NCBI GenBank assembly: GCA_002407775.1
Contig: DHOP01000009.1
Location: forward strand, 32,445 to 96,444
Reading direction: 5' to 3'
DNA length: 64,000 bases
Source: Prevotella sp. UBA5387
GTDB lineage: Bacteria; Bacteroidota; Bacteroidia; Bacteroidales; Bacteroidaceae
Positions within the stretch are counted from its first letter, which is position 1; every line of letters starts with the position of its first letter. The notes beneath the pieces were generated by a model, which worked only from the letters and a program-made list of their open reading frames with translations, was not told where the DNA came from and searched no databases. Positions 25,978-34,641 of the stretch are shown here, in pieces. The translations under genes and the position numbers were made by a program.

Positions 25978-27498
25978 TTATCGCCCTATCACCTTTATCG
26001 TCCTATTACCTTGCCGCACAATGTAAACCTGACCAGAGTGCATGGAATCCATCCGCTGACCTTGAAGATTGTAGATCGACATTGCAGTCGCGGCATTATC
26101 TAAAGGAACTCCAATATTTGTCACAGCACCAGAAATATTGATGGTATAGGTCTTGAATATTTTAAGATCCTGAGATGCAACTGTGACGTGAGCAATTCCT
26201 CCGTTGGTCGTCTGCTCCATGGTAGTTACGATTTTTGCACTGTTTGTATTCACTGATATATCGTCAACGGTAACGGGCAAGCTAGTGTTATTTACATAAG
26301 TCATGGTGTCTGCAAGGACCAAAGGTTGGTCTTTTATCTTCATTTCGCTCACACTAATATCCTGATTGTAAATCAAGCCAAGGTCGTCAACATAGAGAGA
26401 GTCGATACTCCCCTGGCCTGGAGCAGCATTGGTGGACAGTGTTACGAGAATAGCACGGGGCTGTAGACTAGTATTATTGTAACTAAAGGGCACGCTGATG
26501 CGTTGCCATTGATAGTCCTTTGATACGATACTCGGATACTTGGCCGAGCCAAGCACGTTATTATAAGCCTTATCCTGCGGTTCTTGATAATATGTGCCAT
26601 CAGTGACTGAAGCACTTACGGTGGCATAAGGATAGGCTGTACTTGGTGTGCCTTGCTTGAATTTCACCCACACTGCGAGCGAGTCAGGTTGGCCGTTCAT
26701 CAATGAATAAAAGGGATCCCCATTGCTATCTTTAGCGGTTTTACCCATATCCAGTTCCGCATGGTTGCCTGGGTCTGTAGCCGTAATTGCACCGGCTACC
26801 ATTCGACCAGTGGTCAATGTGCCGTTGGCAGTGATGCCAAAAACCTTCGCAGAGGTAAGCAATACACTCTGCTTGCCCAAGCTACCCGGGCGTATCACCG
26901 AAGACACGAAGGTATGCGGAGTACCCGAGACGAAGCTGGCAAAGTCTCCTGTACAACTGGCGAAAGAGTGCCAATGATTTGGTTCGTCTATCGTCCCTTC
27001 CTCATGAAAGGCTTCAAAGCCACTGTTTGGTATCTGATAGCCTCCGTTACCAAACGTCACAGCTATGAATTGCCCTAATGTTTTCCGCATGTCAATGTTG
27101 ATCACGGCATACAGCTGGTCTCCACGAAGCTCAGCCATGAGTCTCACTGGCACGTCGCCAATCAACGGTCCTGTCCAAGTACCGGATGGTGAAGCAATGT
27201 CTCCCTCCTTGATTTGAATAATCTGATTGGCGACAAAAGTGGTCATGCCATTGTTAGGGACACCAACAACATTGCTAATATCAATGGTACCAACGCCCAT
27301 CTGTTGACCTTCCAAGGTCAAGATGAAGTTTTTTAGTATGAATGAATAAGTGCCGTCAGTCTGCTTGTTGAGACTGGTAGTGGTCGTTTGGGTACTAATG
27401 CTGCCATTGATATTTACTTCCAAAACATCGGTGTAGTCATTGGCGGAAGCCATGAAGACACTTGCAGCTAGTGCAAAGAGTGTAAAGAGAATTCTCAT
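25978..27498 (-). CDS. secreted calycin-like / PCMD-type protein with C-terminal sorting-like tail
   Basis: A 506-residue protein with signal peptide (ends MASA). Residues about 22-150 resemble the calycin-like domain of Bacteroidetes (YTDVLEVNINGS, then a beta-rich run ending in GDQLYAVINI). Residues about 155-375 resemble the PCMD (putative carbohydrate metabolism) jelly-roll domain seen in the lipoprotein two genes upstream: PNSGFEAF, PNHWHSF, a DSLYVDDLGLIY end. The last 35 residues (IYNLQGQRM...GQVYIVRQGNRTIKVIGR, about 35 long) form a typical short sorting-like tail. Probably surface or periplasmic and carbohydrate-related; no catalytic residues identified. Confidence 0.78.
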   Translation of the reverse strand: MRILFTLFALAASVFMASANDYTDVLEVNINGSISTQTTTTSLNKQTDGTYSFILKNFILTLEGQQMGVGTIDISNVVGVPNNGMTTFVANQIIQIKEGDIASPSGTWTGPLIGDVPVRLMAELRGDQLYAVINIDMRKTLGQFIAVTFGNGGYQIPNSGFEAFHEEGTIDEPNHWHSFASCTGDFASFVSGTPHTFVSSVIRPGSLGKQSVLLTSAKVFGITANGTLTTGRMVAGAITATDPGNHAELDMGKTAKDSNGDPFYSLMNGQPDSLAVWVKFKQGTPSTAYPYATVSASVTDGTYYQEPQDKAYNNVLGSAKYPSIVSKDYQWQRISVPFSYNNTSLQPRAILVTLSTNAAPGQGSIDSLYVDDLGLIYNQDISVSEMKIKDQPLVLADTMTYVNNTSLPVTVDDISVNTNSAKIVTTMEQTTNGGIAHVTVASQDLKIFKTYTINISGAVTNIGVPLDNAATAMSIYNLQGQRMDSMHSGQVYIVRQGNRTIKVIGR

Positions 27499-27533
27499 AT
27501 CGAATTATGTTTAATTGTTTATTTCTACCCTAA

Positions 27534-28289
27534 TTATTTGATAGTGTAAGTGAGACCAATTGTTCCAAAGATGGGGTATAAAGTTTGTTCGATAACCTTG
27601 AAGTCGCCATTGTGAACTCCACTGAGCCCCCAACTTAGATCAGCGTATGCACCGAGACGGTCGCGCAAATGCAGATCAGCACCAAGAGCGACACCACACT
27701 GCATTCGACGCATATTGTCTGAAAAGTCGTAACTGCCCCGATTTTCCACATCATTGCCTAGAATTACCTTGGGGCCTGTGGGGTCTCCCACCCGCAGATA
27801 GCCGTTATGAGCATATCCAGTAAATGACTTACTAGTGAGATAAGATACGTATGGACCTACTCGCAAGTTGAGATGAGCATTGGCATGCCACACTGCCTGC
27901 AATGGAACAGTGAACATCCATTCGCGCACAATGGTCGTCACGTCACCCGTAAAGCGACCTTCAAGACGCTCACTTCCTCGCTCAATTTGCTCGTAATAGT
28001 TCTTTACACGAGCATCCTCGTTCATTCCCTTGTTCTCAAAATGAAGTCCAAGAAGCAGGCTCCACTGTCCTTTTATCGGCTTAGCTGCATCAACTCCAAT
28101 ACTCAAGTTAGGCTGTAGACGATAGTTGTTTAGCCCACGGATTGTGGCAGGAAGGCCCACCGGAGCAACACCACCGATGCTATACCCCAAACGACCCTTC
28201 CAACCGACATCGTCGAAGATGTCGCTTGCCGATGCAGTCAGACTCAGAAGAGTGAGACATATACTAAATATGATATTACGGACAGGCAT
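27534..28289 (-). CDS. outer-membrane beta-barrel protein (porin/PorT-like family)
   Basis: A 251-residue protein with a signal peptide (ends ASA) and alternating hydrophobic strands ending in GTIGLTYTIK, a hydrophobic C-terminal strand as expected for an outer-membrane barrel. It fits the small eight-stranded PorT/OMP_b-brl_2 type. Flanked by two PCMD-type proteins in the same direction, so the three probably work together at the outer membrane. Function unknown. Confidence 0.8.
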   Translation of the reverse strand: MPVRNIIFSICLTLLSLTASASDIFDDVGWKGRLGYSIGGVAPVGLPATIRGLNNYRLQPNLSIGVDAAKPIKGQWSLLLGLHFENKGMNEDARVKNYYEQIERGSERLEGRFTGDVTTIVREWMFTVPLQAVWHANAHLNLRVGPYVSYLTSKSFTGYAHNGYLRVGDPTGPKVILGNDVENRGSYDFSDNMRRMQCGVALGADLHLRDRLGAYADLSWGLSGVHNGDFKVIEQTLYPIFGTIGLTYTIK

Positions 28290-28349
28290 AACAATAACTG
28301 AATTCTTATAATTCCATATAACAGGAAGGCATTGACGGTGAAGACAATG

Positions 28350-29504
28350 CTACTCCTCTTTCTTGCAAATGACACGCACCTTGTCTATGCAAAGTTGCGA
28401 ACCGACAGCCCCTTCGAACTTATCGCCTTCGCTGCTTGAGGAGAAAACAAGGGTAAGATTATAACCCCGTTCTGCCAAAAGCTCATAGTCTATGGTAGAC
28501 TTATATTGGAAGACCAGCGAAAAGGCTGTCCATTCTGCCTTTGTAGGCACATCTGCCATATCGGCAATAGCCACAATAAGTGGATTGGACTTTACATCGT
28601 CGCCATGTAAAATGACCTCATTGCCTTTGTCATCATGGTTCCGATAAAGTACGGCATATATGGCGGCCTGATCGGTACGCCCCTCAACGGTATTGCCATT
28701 GAAGTCTTGGTAAGTGCGTCCTGGCTGGTATTTGTAGTAGCCTGTGATTGTTATCGGCTCGCGGTCAAAGACAACACCGAAGCTCGTTGCTCTGAGAGGA
28801 TATTGCAAAGCATTGGTCACATTGAATGTTCCAAGATAGAAATTGCCGGCAGCAAGGCGCTTGCCAGCTAACACACCGAACGGACCCGTACTACGAGTAG
28901 TGAGTTGAATAGCATGGCCGTCAAAACCATCGATGAGTGGAACAGTAGGATATTGCTCAGGGGTGGCACTTCCCATACTCAACTGAAATCCTGGATTTCC
29001 ATTTGCCCAGTCATTGCCGAGAGTGCCATCCGGAAGCAGATTATACCAAATAAAATATTTCTGTTTTTGAGATTCTAGCTCAAAATGTTCAAAATCAAAT
29101 GCAACTGTATCCTCGATAGTTCGAACAACAGGGATGAGCTGTAGTGAATAGTCGCGGTGCCATTGTCCATCTTCAGAAGTGACACGGTATGTCTGGCGGC
29201 CGCCTTCGATTGGATCGATTTCCCCACCAAGTTTACTTAGGGTCGCGCCTGGGGTAAGGACAAAACGAGGTTGTAGCGTTTCGAGATTAGCCTCATGGTT
29301 GCGACGAACATTAAATGTGACGGTATTGTCCGTAGAATTTACGGTCTGTAGTGTGTCAGTAAGGCTAAAGAAAGTACCCAAGGGATTCTCAAGCTGAAAC
29401 GACACTTGTGTAATGTCGCACTCCGCATTGAGGGGTTCTTCCTTGAAACAAGAAGAAAGTGCAAGGCACAAAAGCAAAATAGCCAATACTCTTAATGCTT
29501 TCAT
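28350..29504 (-). CDS. PCMD-domain lipoprotein
   Basis: A 384-residue lipoprotein (lipobox LSSC, Cys19, followed by FKEE). Residues about 25-125 look like an Ig-like N-terminal domain; residues about 130-384 match the PCMD (putative carbohydrate metabolism) domain, with FDFEHFEL, WANGNPGFQL and the closing LCIDKVRVICK. Such proteins are common in Bacteroidales next to glycan-active genes. First gene of a three-gene cluster. No enzyme activity can be assigned. Confidence 0.82.
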   Translation of the reverse strand: MKALRVLAILLLCLALSSCFKEEPLNAECDITQVSFQLENPLGTFFSLTDTLQTVNSTDNTVTFNVRRNHEANLETLQPRFVLTPGATLSKLGGEIDPIEGGRQTYRVTSEDGQWHRDYSLQLIPVVRTIEDTVAFDFEHFELESQKQKYFIWYNLLPDGTLGNDWANGNPGFQLSMGSATPEQYPTVPLIDGFDGHAIQLTTRSTGPFGVLAGKRLAAGNFYLGTFNVTNALQYPLRATSFGVVFDREPITITGYYKYQPGRTYQDFNGNTVEGRTDQAAIYAVLYRNHDDKGNEVILHGDDVKSNPLIVAIADMADVPTKAEWTAFSLVFQYKSTIDYELLAERGYNLTLVFSSSSEGDKFEGAVGSQLCIDKVRVICKKEE

Positions 29505-29598
29505 ACAATTTAGGATGTGTTACCTGCATGGCCAATGATGTAAAATTGTCATTCACGCAAACGACTGTGTCATAAAGTTGCAGGTTGATAATAGATTA

Positions 29599-29606
29599 CA
29601 AATCTA
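29599..29606 (-). promoter_or_regulatory. promoter -7 box for the PCMD cluster
   Basis: The minus strand reads TAGATTTG, 94 bases ahead of the lipoprotein start, in the divergent gap with dapB. Confidence 0.45.
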
Positions 29607-29722
29607 CGTCTTTTATTTTGGGGAGCAAAGTTTTTATCCCTATTTTGTCGACAAAAAATCATGAAATAGGAGCAATTTTAATTATTTAAGTCTGTGAAAC
29701 AGCGTCTTTCATAGATTTTAGT

Positions 29723-29730
29723 TACTTTTG
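29723..29730 (+). promoter_or_regulatory. promoter -7 box for dapB-lepB genes
   Basis: TACTTTTG fits TAnnTTTG and lies 26 bases ahead of the dapB start. Confidence 0.6.
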
Positions 29731-29756
29731 CAAAAACGAACAAATCAGGTACAAAG

Positions 29757-30512
29757 ATGAAAATTGCATTGATTGGCTACGGTAAGATGGGACACATGGT
29801 AGAGGAAATTGCCATTGCCCGTGGTCATGAAATTGTCTGCATAATAGACGTAGACAACTTTCAAGACTTCGAAAGCGAGGGCTTCGCTTCTGCCGATGTG
29901 GCTATAGAATTTACTAATCCTACAGCTGCCTATGATAACTATCTACGCGCTTTCAAGCAAAATGTGAAGGTGGTAAGCGGCTCAACAGGCTGGATGAAGG
30001 ATCACAAAGCTGAGGTAGAAGCCTTGACACATGACGGCAAGCAGACACTTTTCTGGGCATCCAACTTCTCAATTGGTGTGGCCATCTTTGCAGCAGTCAA
30101 TAAATATTTGGCAAAAATCATGAACCAATTTCCACAATATGATGTGGAGATGGAAGAGACTCATCATATTCATAAGCTCGATGCACCCAGCGGGACTGCC
30201 ATCACTCTGGCCGAGGATCTCGTAGAACGGATTGACCGTAAGAGCGCTTGGAAGGCTGGGACGGTGAAATGGGACGATAATCACGTAGATGGTTCTGATG
30301 AGCATAAGCCTGAGGAACTACTCGTTAACAGTATTCGCCACGACGAGGTGCCTGGCATTCATAGCATCTGTTACGACTCCGAGGCTGACAAAATCACCAT
30401 TACTCATGACGCCCACTCACGTCAGGGATTTGCCCTTGGAGCAGTGCTAGCAGCTGAATACACTAACACGCATACCGGATTGTTGACTACTGACGATCTA
30501 TTTAAGTTCTAA
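29757..30512 (+). CDS. dapB: 4-hydroxy-tetrahydrodipicolinate reductase
   Basis: A 251-residue enzyme of the lysine/diaminopimelate pathway. The N-terminal nucleotide motif is IALIGYGKMG; FWASNFSIGV and EETHHIHKLDAPSGTA contain the catalytic His/Lys block. It heads dapB-lepB-S26 homologue-WbqC, which supplies both cell-wall precursor and protein export. Confidence 0.96.
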   Translation: MKIALIGYGKMGHMVEEIAIARGHEIVCIIDVDNFQDFESEGFASADVAIEFTNPTAAYDNYLRAFKQNVKVVSGSTGWMKDHKAEVEALTHDGKQTLFWASNFSIGVAIFAAVNKYLAKIMNQFPQYDVEMEETHHIHKLDAPSGTAITLAEDLVERIDRKSAWKAGTVKWDDNHVDGSDEHKPEELLVNSIRHDEVPGIHSICYDSEADKITITHDAHSRQGFALGAVLAAEYTNTHTGLLTTDDLFKF

Positions 30513-30616
30513 TTGCTTTATTAAAAAAAGATAAAGATTCATCCGAAAGGAAGATTTGAATCGTCAAAAAGCCATTAACGAATTGTCCATAAATTGGAAC
30601 GAATCATCTATACACT

Positions 30617-32065
30617 ATGATTGATAAAGAAAAAGCTAAGTTGAACATGAAAAAGCAATGGACAAAGTTCTTGATTGTCCTTGCTCTTTATCTGCTGTTT
30701 CTGCTCTGGGTGAAGAGTTGGTGGGGCTTGTTGGTCGTGCCATTCATCTATGATATTTACATCTCAAAGAAGATAAGGTGGCAGTGGTGGAAGGATTCCG
30801 AAGGCCCTATACGGTTTTTAATGAGCTGGGTCGATGCCTTAGTGTTCGCACTTGTGGCCGTCTATTTCATCAATCTATTCTTCTTCCAGAACTATGTTAT
30901 ACCCTCTAGCTCTTTGGAGAAGAGTCTACTGACAGGCGATTACCTTTTCGTTTCTAAGCTCAGTTATGGTCCTCGCATACCCCAGACACCGCTGACCATG
31001 CCGTTGACACAGCATACCTTGCCTATCATCAAGACAAAGAGCTATATAGAATTCCCACATTGGGACTATCGTAGGGTCAAGGGATTGGGCAATGTCAAGC
31101 TCAATGACATCGTTGTCTTCAATTACCCATCAGGTGATACCATCGTTACAGAGGAGCGCTATCAGGCGGCCGACTATTACACGATGGTGTATAGTTTCGG
31201 TCAACAGATATTCCAGGAGCAGTCACGGCAACAGGTTAATCCAGCCAACTTGAATCGGCAAGAACAGCTTGACTACTTCAAGACCATTTATAACATTGGT
31301 AGAAGCTATATCGTCAACAACCCCAACGAGTATGGATCTATCGATAGTCGTCCTACTGACAGGCGTGAAAACTACGTCAAGAGATGCGTTGGACTACCAG
31401 GCCAGACAATCCAAATCAAGAACAGAACTGTCTATCTGGATGGCAAAGCCAATAAAGAGCCAGACAACGTACAGTACACTTATTACGTAAAATTGAAGCA
31501 AAATCTTCCCGATGACGTGCTCAAAGACCTTGGCATCTCTATGGAAGACATGACGAGTCTGAACCAAAATGGTTTCATGCCGCTTACCAAGGCAGCAGCA
31601 AAAACACTATCTGGCCGTAAGGATTTGGTCGAAAGCATCCGGCTCAACACCGATGCCACCACTGGAGACCTCTATCCACTCAATGCCGTGACAGGCTGGA
31701 CACGTGACAACTACGGTCCTGTGTGGATACCAAAGAAGGGCAAGACTTTAAAGCTTACAATGGATAATATCGCTGTTTATGAGCGTCCTATCCGTGTATA
31801 TGAGGGCAATGACCTTGAAGTAAAGCACGGACAGATATATATCAACGGCAAGTTGGCTAATAGATACACATTCAAAATGGACTATTATTGGATGATGGGT
31901 GACAACCGTCACAACTCTGCCGACTCACGCTATTGGGGGTTTGTACCCGAGGATCATATCGTGGGCAAACCTGTCTTTATCTGGTGGAGCTCGGATCCTG
32001 ACCGTCGCGGCTTCAATGGAGTTCGTTGGAACCGACTCTTCAGATGGGTTGACAATATCAAATAA
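30617..32065 (+). CDS. lepB: signal peptidase I (active, long form)
   Basis: A 482-residue membrane protease that removes signal peptides. Two or three N-terminal spans precede the active site. Nucleophile Ser99 lies in PSSSLEKSLLTGD; general base Lys255 in VKRCVGLPGQ; the late motif MGDNRHNSADSRYWGFV is complete. The protein is longer than E. coli LepB because of inserts between the Ser and Lys boxes (residues about 105-250) and after the Lys box (about 280-400). An inactive-looking homologue follows 67 bases downstream. Confidence 0.95.
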   Translation: MIDKEKAKLNMKKQWTKFLIVLALYLLFLLWVKSWWGLLVVPFIYDIYISKKIRWQWWKDSEGPIRFLMSWVDALVFALVAVYFINLFFFQNYVIPSSSLEKSLLTGDYLFVSKLSYGPRIPQTPLTMPLTQHTLPIIKTKSYIEFPHWDYRRVKGLGNVKLNDIVVFNYPSGDTIVTEERYQAADYYTMVYSFGQQIFQEQSRQQVNPANLNRQEQLDYFKTIYNIGRSYIVNNPNEYGSIDSRPTDRRENYVKRCVGLPGQTIQIKNRTVYLDGKANKEPDNVQYTYYVKLKQNLPDDVLKDLGISMEDMTSLNQNGFMPLTKAAAKTLSGRKDLVESIRLNTDATTGDLYPLNAVTGWTRDNYGPVWIPKKGKTLKLTMDNIAVYERPIRVYEGNDLEVKHGQIYINGKLANRYTFKMDYYWMMGDNRHNSADSRYWGFVPEDHIVGKPVFIWWSSDPDRRGFNGVRWNRLFRWVDNIK

Positions 32066-32077
32066 AGCCTCCTCTAC

Positions 32078-32093
32078 CTCTCAATATTGAGAG
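32078..32093. other. 16-bp perfect palindrome between lepB and its paralogue
   Basis: CTCTCAATATTGAGAG lies 12 bases after the lepB stop and can form a hairpin, flanked by CCTC/GAGG repeats. There is no T-run, so it is more likely an RNA processing or stability hairpin than a terminator. Confidence 0.45.
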
Positions 32094-32132
32094 ATGAGGC
32101 ATAGTCCTGCATGACGATGTAGGACTCTATCT

Positions 32133-32537
32133 ATGAAACAAGCACTCAAGGCCTTCATCGCGCTCGGCATTGCGCTGCTTATTATGCTAGTAATACGAGC
32201 CTTCGCATTCACCGTTTACACAGTGCCCTCCGACATCAATGGAATGTTAAGACAGGGCGACAGAGTAATGGTGAATAGGCTTTCACGCACTGAACTCAAA
32301 GTGGGAGACCTTGTGGTGTATCAAAAAAATGCCGATTTTATCGGAAAAATTGAAGGACTACCAGGTGACACCGTTAAGCTAGGCAGTAGCCGATACGTAA
32401 TTCCGAAAGGTTCCTGCGAGCCTTGCACCACTCCCGATAGTCGCATGTATATGGTCAATATAGGCAACACCTATGCGTTGATGTGTGGCTACCAAGTCAT
32501 CGGCAAAGCTTATCGGCTATTTCATTTGCCCTTTTAA
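32133..32537 (+). CDS. S26-family signal peptidase homologue lacking the catalytic Ser and Lys
   Basis: A 134-residue protein with one N-terminal span. It aligns with LepB through YTVPS, QGDRVMVNRLS and EGLPGDTV, but where active enzymes have PSxS-M/L the sequence is PSDINGMLRQGD, and where they have I/VKRxVGLPGD it is IGKIEGLPGD. The nucleophile is therefore missing and the base Lys shifted by one place. The late GDN-x2-NSxDSR box is also absent. Probably not a protease by the usual mechanism; it may be a regulatory partner of LepB. Confidence 0.85.
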   Translation: MKQALKAFIALGIALLIMLVIRAFAFTVYTVPSDINGMLRQGDRVMVNRLSRTELKVGDLVVYQKNADFIGKIEGLPGDTVKLGSSRYVIPKGSCEPCTTPDSRMYMVNIGNTYALMCGYQVIGKAYRLFHLPF

Positions 32538-32563
32538 GCATTTGATTCTCCTCTTTTTCATCC

Positions 32564-33193
32564 ATGAATAATTTATCTTCGGACACAGCGCTATTATCCT
32601 CTACATATTTCGGTCCAGTGCAATGGTACCAAAAACTTAACCGTTTCGGCACGTGCAGGATAGAGAAATATGACCATTTCATCAAGCAAACATATCGCAA
32701 CCGTTGCATCATAGCAACAACAAATGGGACGCAGGCATTATCCATACCTGTGGAAAAGTGTGACATGGACCATTGCGATATGCATGAAATACGCATCAGC
32801 GACCATGGCAATTGGCGCCATCTTCATTGGAATGCTTTGCAGTCGGCCTATGGTGAAAGTCCATTCTTCGAGTTTTTAGCCGATGATATACGTCCATTCT
32901 TTGAGAAAAGATGGACATTTCTCTTTGATTTCAATCTTGAAATAACCCATAAAATATGCGAATTGATCGATATTCGGCCAAACATAACTACAACGACAGA
33001 ATATCAGTCAGCAGATTCCGTGTCTAATTTTGACTTTCGAGACGCTATTAGACCAAAGCATCCACTCTCCGATCCTGACTTCTCGCTTCGTCCTTATCAT
33101 CAGGTCTACGAGCAAAAATACGGCTTTTTGACCAATCTTTCCATCCTTGACCTTGTATTTAACTTAGGCAATGAGGCTGTGCTTTATCTGTGA
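32564..33193 (+). CDS. WbqC-like family protein
   Basis: A 209-residue soluble protein with the family start LLSSTYFGPVQWYQKL and later YRNRCIIATTNGTQALSIPV. WbqC-like proteins are found in surface-polysaccharide loci and may take part in sugar modification, but the reaction here is unknown. It lies 26 bases after the S26 homologue and is the last gene of the dapB run. Confidence 0.88.
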   Translation: MNNLSSDTALLSSTYFGPVQWYQKLNRFGTCRIEKYDHFIKQTYRNRCIIATTNGTQALSIPVEKCDMDHCDMHEIRISDHGNWRHLHWNALQSAYGESPFFEFLADDIRPFFEKRWTFLFDFNLEITHKICELIDIRPNITTTTEYQSADSVSNFDFRDAIRPKHPLSDPDFSLRPYHQVYEQKYGFLTNLSILDLVFNLGNEAVLYL

Positions 33194-33329
33194 CAAATTC
33201 CCAAGTCCCCTCTTAATCCCTCGCCATTCCCTTAGATTCACTGCTTGAACCCAATGTAACGACGAACTCATTGGGTGGTTAAGATGTCTATTAACGAATT
33301 CCATTTCGATGAAATGGGCAAAAAGCAAT

Positions 33330-33367
33330 CCACCGACAAGAGCCATATGATATGGGCTTGTCGGTGG
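33330..33367. terminator. bidirectional intrinsic terminator
   Basis: An 11-bp perfect inverted repeat (CCACCGACAAG at 33330-33340 against 33357-33367) with a 16-base loop, AT-rich on both outer sides, placed between the converging WbqC-like and TlpA-like genes. A smaller hairpin (CCATTTC/GAAATGG, 33301-33317) lies just before it. Confidence 0.8.
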
Positions 33368-33412
33368 ATTTCTATTATTTGTCGCACAAAGCAGTGCGAA
33401 AGACACTACAGA

Positions 33413-34552
33413 TTACTTCCCAAAAGTTTCGTCAAGGAAAGAATAGAAGGCTGGATCTTCGCCAACGATGGTCTTCACAATCTTACCATCAGGACCAACA
33501 ATAATCTTCGTAGGGAAACCTTGGATACCATAATCCTCTAGCACTTTACTATCGCGAGGATTGTAAACATGGAGCCACGGCAGCTCATACTTCTTCACTG
33601 CGTCTTTCCATTTCTGATCCGTATCATTGCAGTCCACACCCAATATCTCGAACTTGCCCTTGTATTTCTCATAGTAGTTCTTCATCTCGGGTATGCCCTT
33701 GATGCACCACGAGCACCAACTACCCCAGAAATCAAGTACTACATACTTTCCGCGAAGTGAAGAAAGCGCAAATGGCTTGCCATTGATATCAGTGAGCGTA
33801 AAGTCAGGAGCCATCAGTCCAGCAGCCTGTTTCTTAGCTGCAAGAGCCTCTTGCTGATTGTATTGTTCCATCTGATCAATTGGCTCCTGATAGACAGGTT
33901 TCATTCGTCCTTCGCGCACGGCAGGCGAAAGAAGCGCTACAGCTTCTTTCATCTTGTCCAAGTCACCAAGTTGCGAGATGATAGTAGCACTTGCCTCATA
34001 GCCAGGATGCTGGCGGATAAAGTTCATCACGCCATCAACAAACTGCTTCTGCAAAGCAGGACCTTTGGCTTGATATTCCTTCGAAAGACTGTCTCGGGAT
34101 ACCCCTGCGGCCAATCTTGCATCAAGACTTTTGGTCAGTTCGCGTAGCGGTTGAACTGCTTTGTCCATCGCACGTTCTACTTCGTTATACTCTTGATAGA
34201 ACTTTGAACCTGAGAAATAGTAATCACTGCCCAGGTCGCCAGTGACTTCAGCACTTTCTCCAGGAACCGCAATTAATGTAAATCCGACGGCTTCAATTTT
34301 TCGAATTGTACCCGGTGTATACACTTGAATGGTCGTTGGTTGCTTCACATTTACGGTGAAGTCGAACTTTCCATTGTTTACGAGAACTGTATCGAGCTTG
34401 TATCGTCTTGTCTCTCCCGGTGAAATCACGATTAATGAGTCCTTTATTCCCTTGAGATCTCCTTTGACATGTACGTCTCCCTCAGCAGCAAAAACTGTTG
34501 TTGAAACCATGGATGAAGCCATGACAGCCAATCCAAAAAGAAACTTTTTCAT
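33413..34552 (-). CDS. TlpA-like thiol-disulfide oxidoreductase with DUF4369-type N-terminal domain
   Basis: A 379-residue exported protein; the start at 34552 gives the signal peptide MKKFLFGLAVMAS...VFA. Residues about 22-125 form a DUF4369-like beta domain, about 130-235 are helical, and the rest is a thioredoxin fold with the redox motif WCSWC and cis-Pro region GFPTKIIV. Such proteins reduce disulfides in the periplasm. The TAnnTTTG box at 34589 is just upstream. A second protein of this type at 60660-61661 has lost both cysteines. Confidence 0.93.
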   Translation of the reverse strand: MKKFLFGLAVMASSMVSTTVFAAEGDVHVKGDLKGIKDSLIVISPGETRRYKLDTVLVNNGKFDFTVNVKQPTTIQVYTPGTIRKIEAVGFTLIAVPGESAEVTGDLGSDYYFSGSKFYQEYNEVERAMDKAVQPLRELTKSLDARLAAGVSRDSLSKEYQAKGPALQKQFVDGVMNFIRQHPGYEASATIISQLGDLDKMKEAVALLSPAVREGRMKPVYQEPIDQMEQYNQQEALAAKKQAAGLMAPDFTLTDINGKPFALSSLRGKYVVLDFWGSWCSWCIKGIPEMKNYYEKYKGKFEILGVDCNDTDQKWKDAVKKYELPWLHVYNPRDSKVLEDYGIQGFPTKIIVGPDGKIVKTIVGEDPAFYSFLDETFGK

Positions 34553-34588
34553 ATTATGCATTATAATGTTAATACTTCATTGACATAT

Positions 34589-34596
34589 CAAAGATA
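34589..34596 (-). promoter_or_regulatory. promoter -7 box for the TlpA-like gene
   Basis: The minus strand reads TATCTTTG, 36 bases ahead of the start codon. Confidence 0.5.
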
Positions 34597-34641
34597 CGTA
34601 AAGCTCTATGAAAGTGTTGCTAAAGTTAAGTATTTATAACT

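Noticed and set aside
33275..33541. Plus-strand 88-residue frame over the WbqC/TlpA junction
   Set aside because: It runs across a bidirectional terminator and into the TlpA-like gene in antisense.
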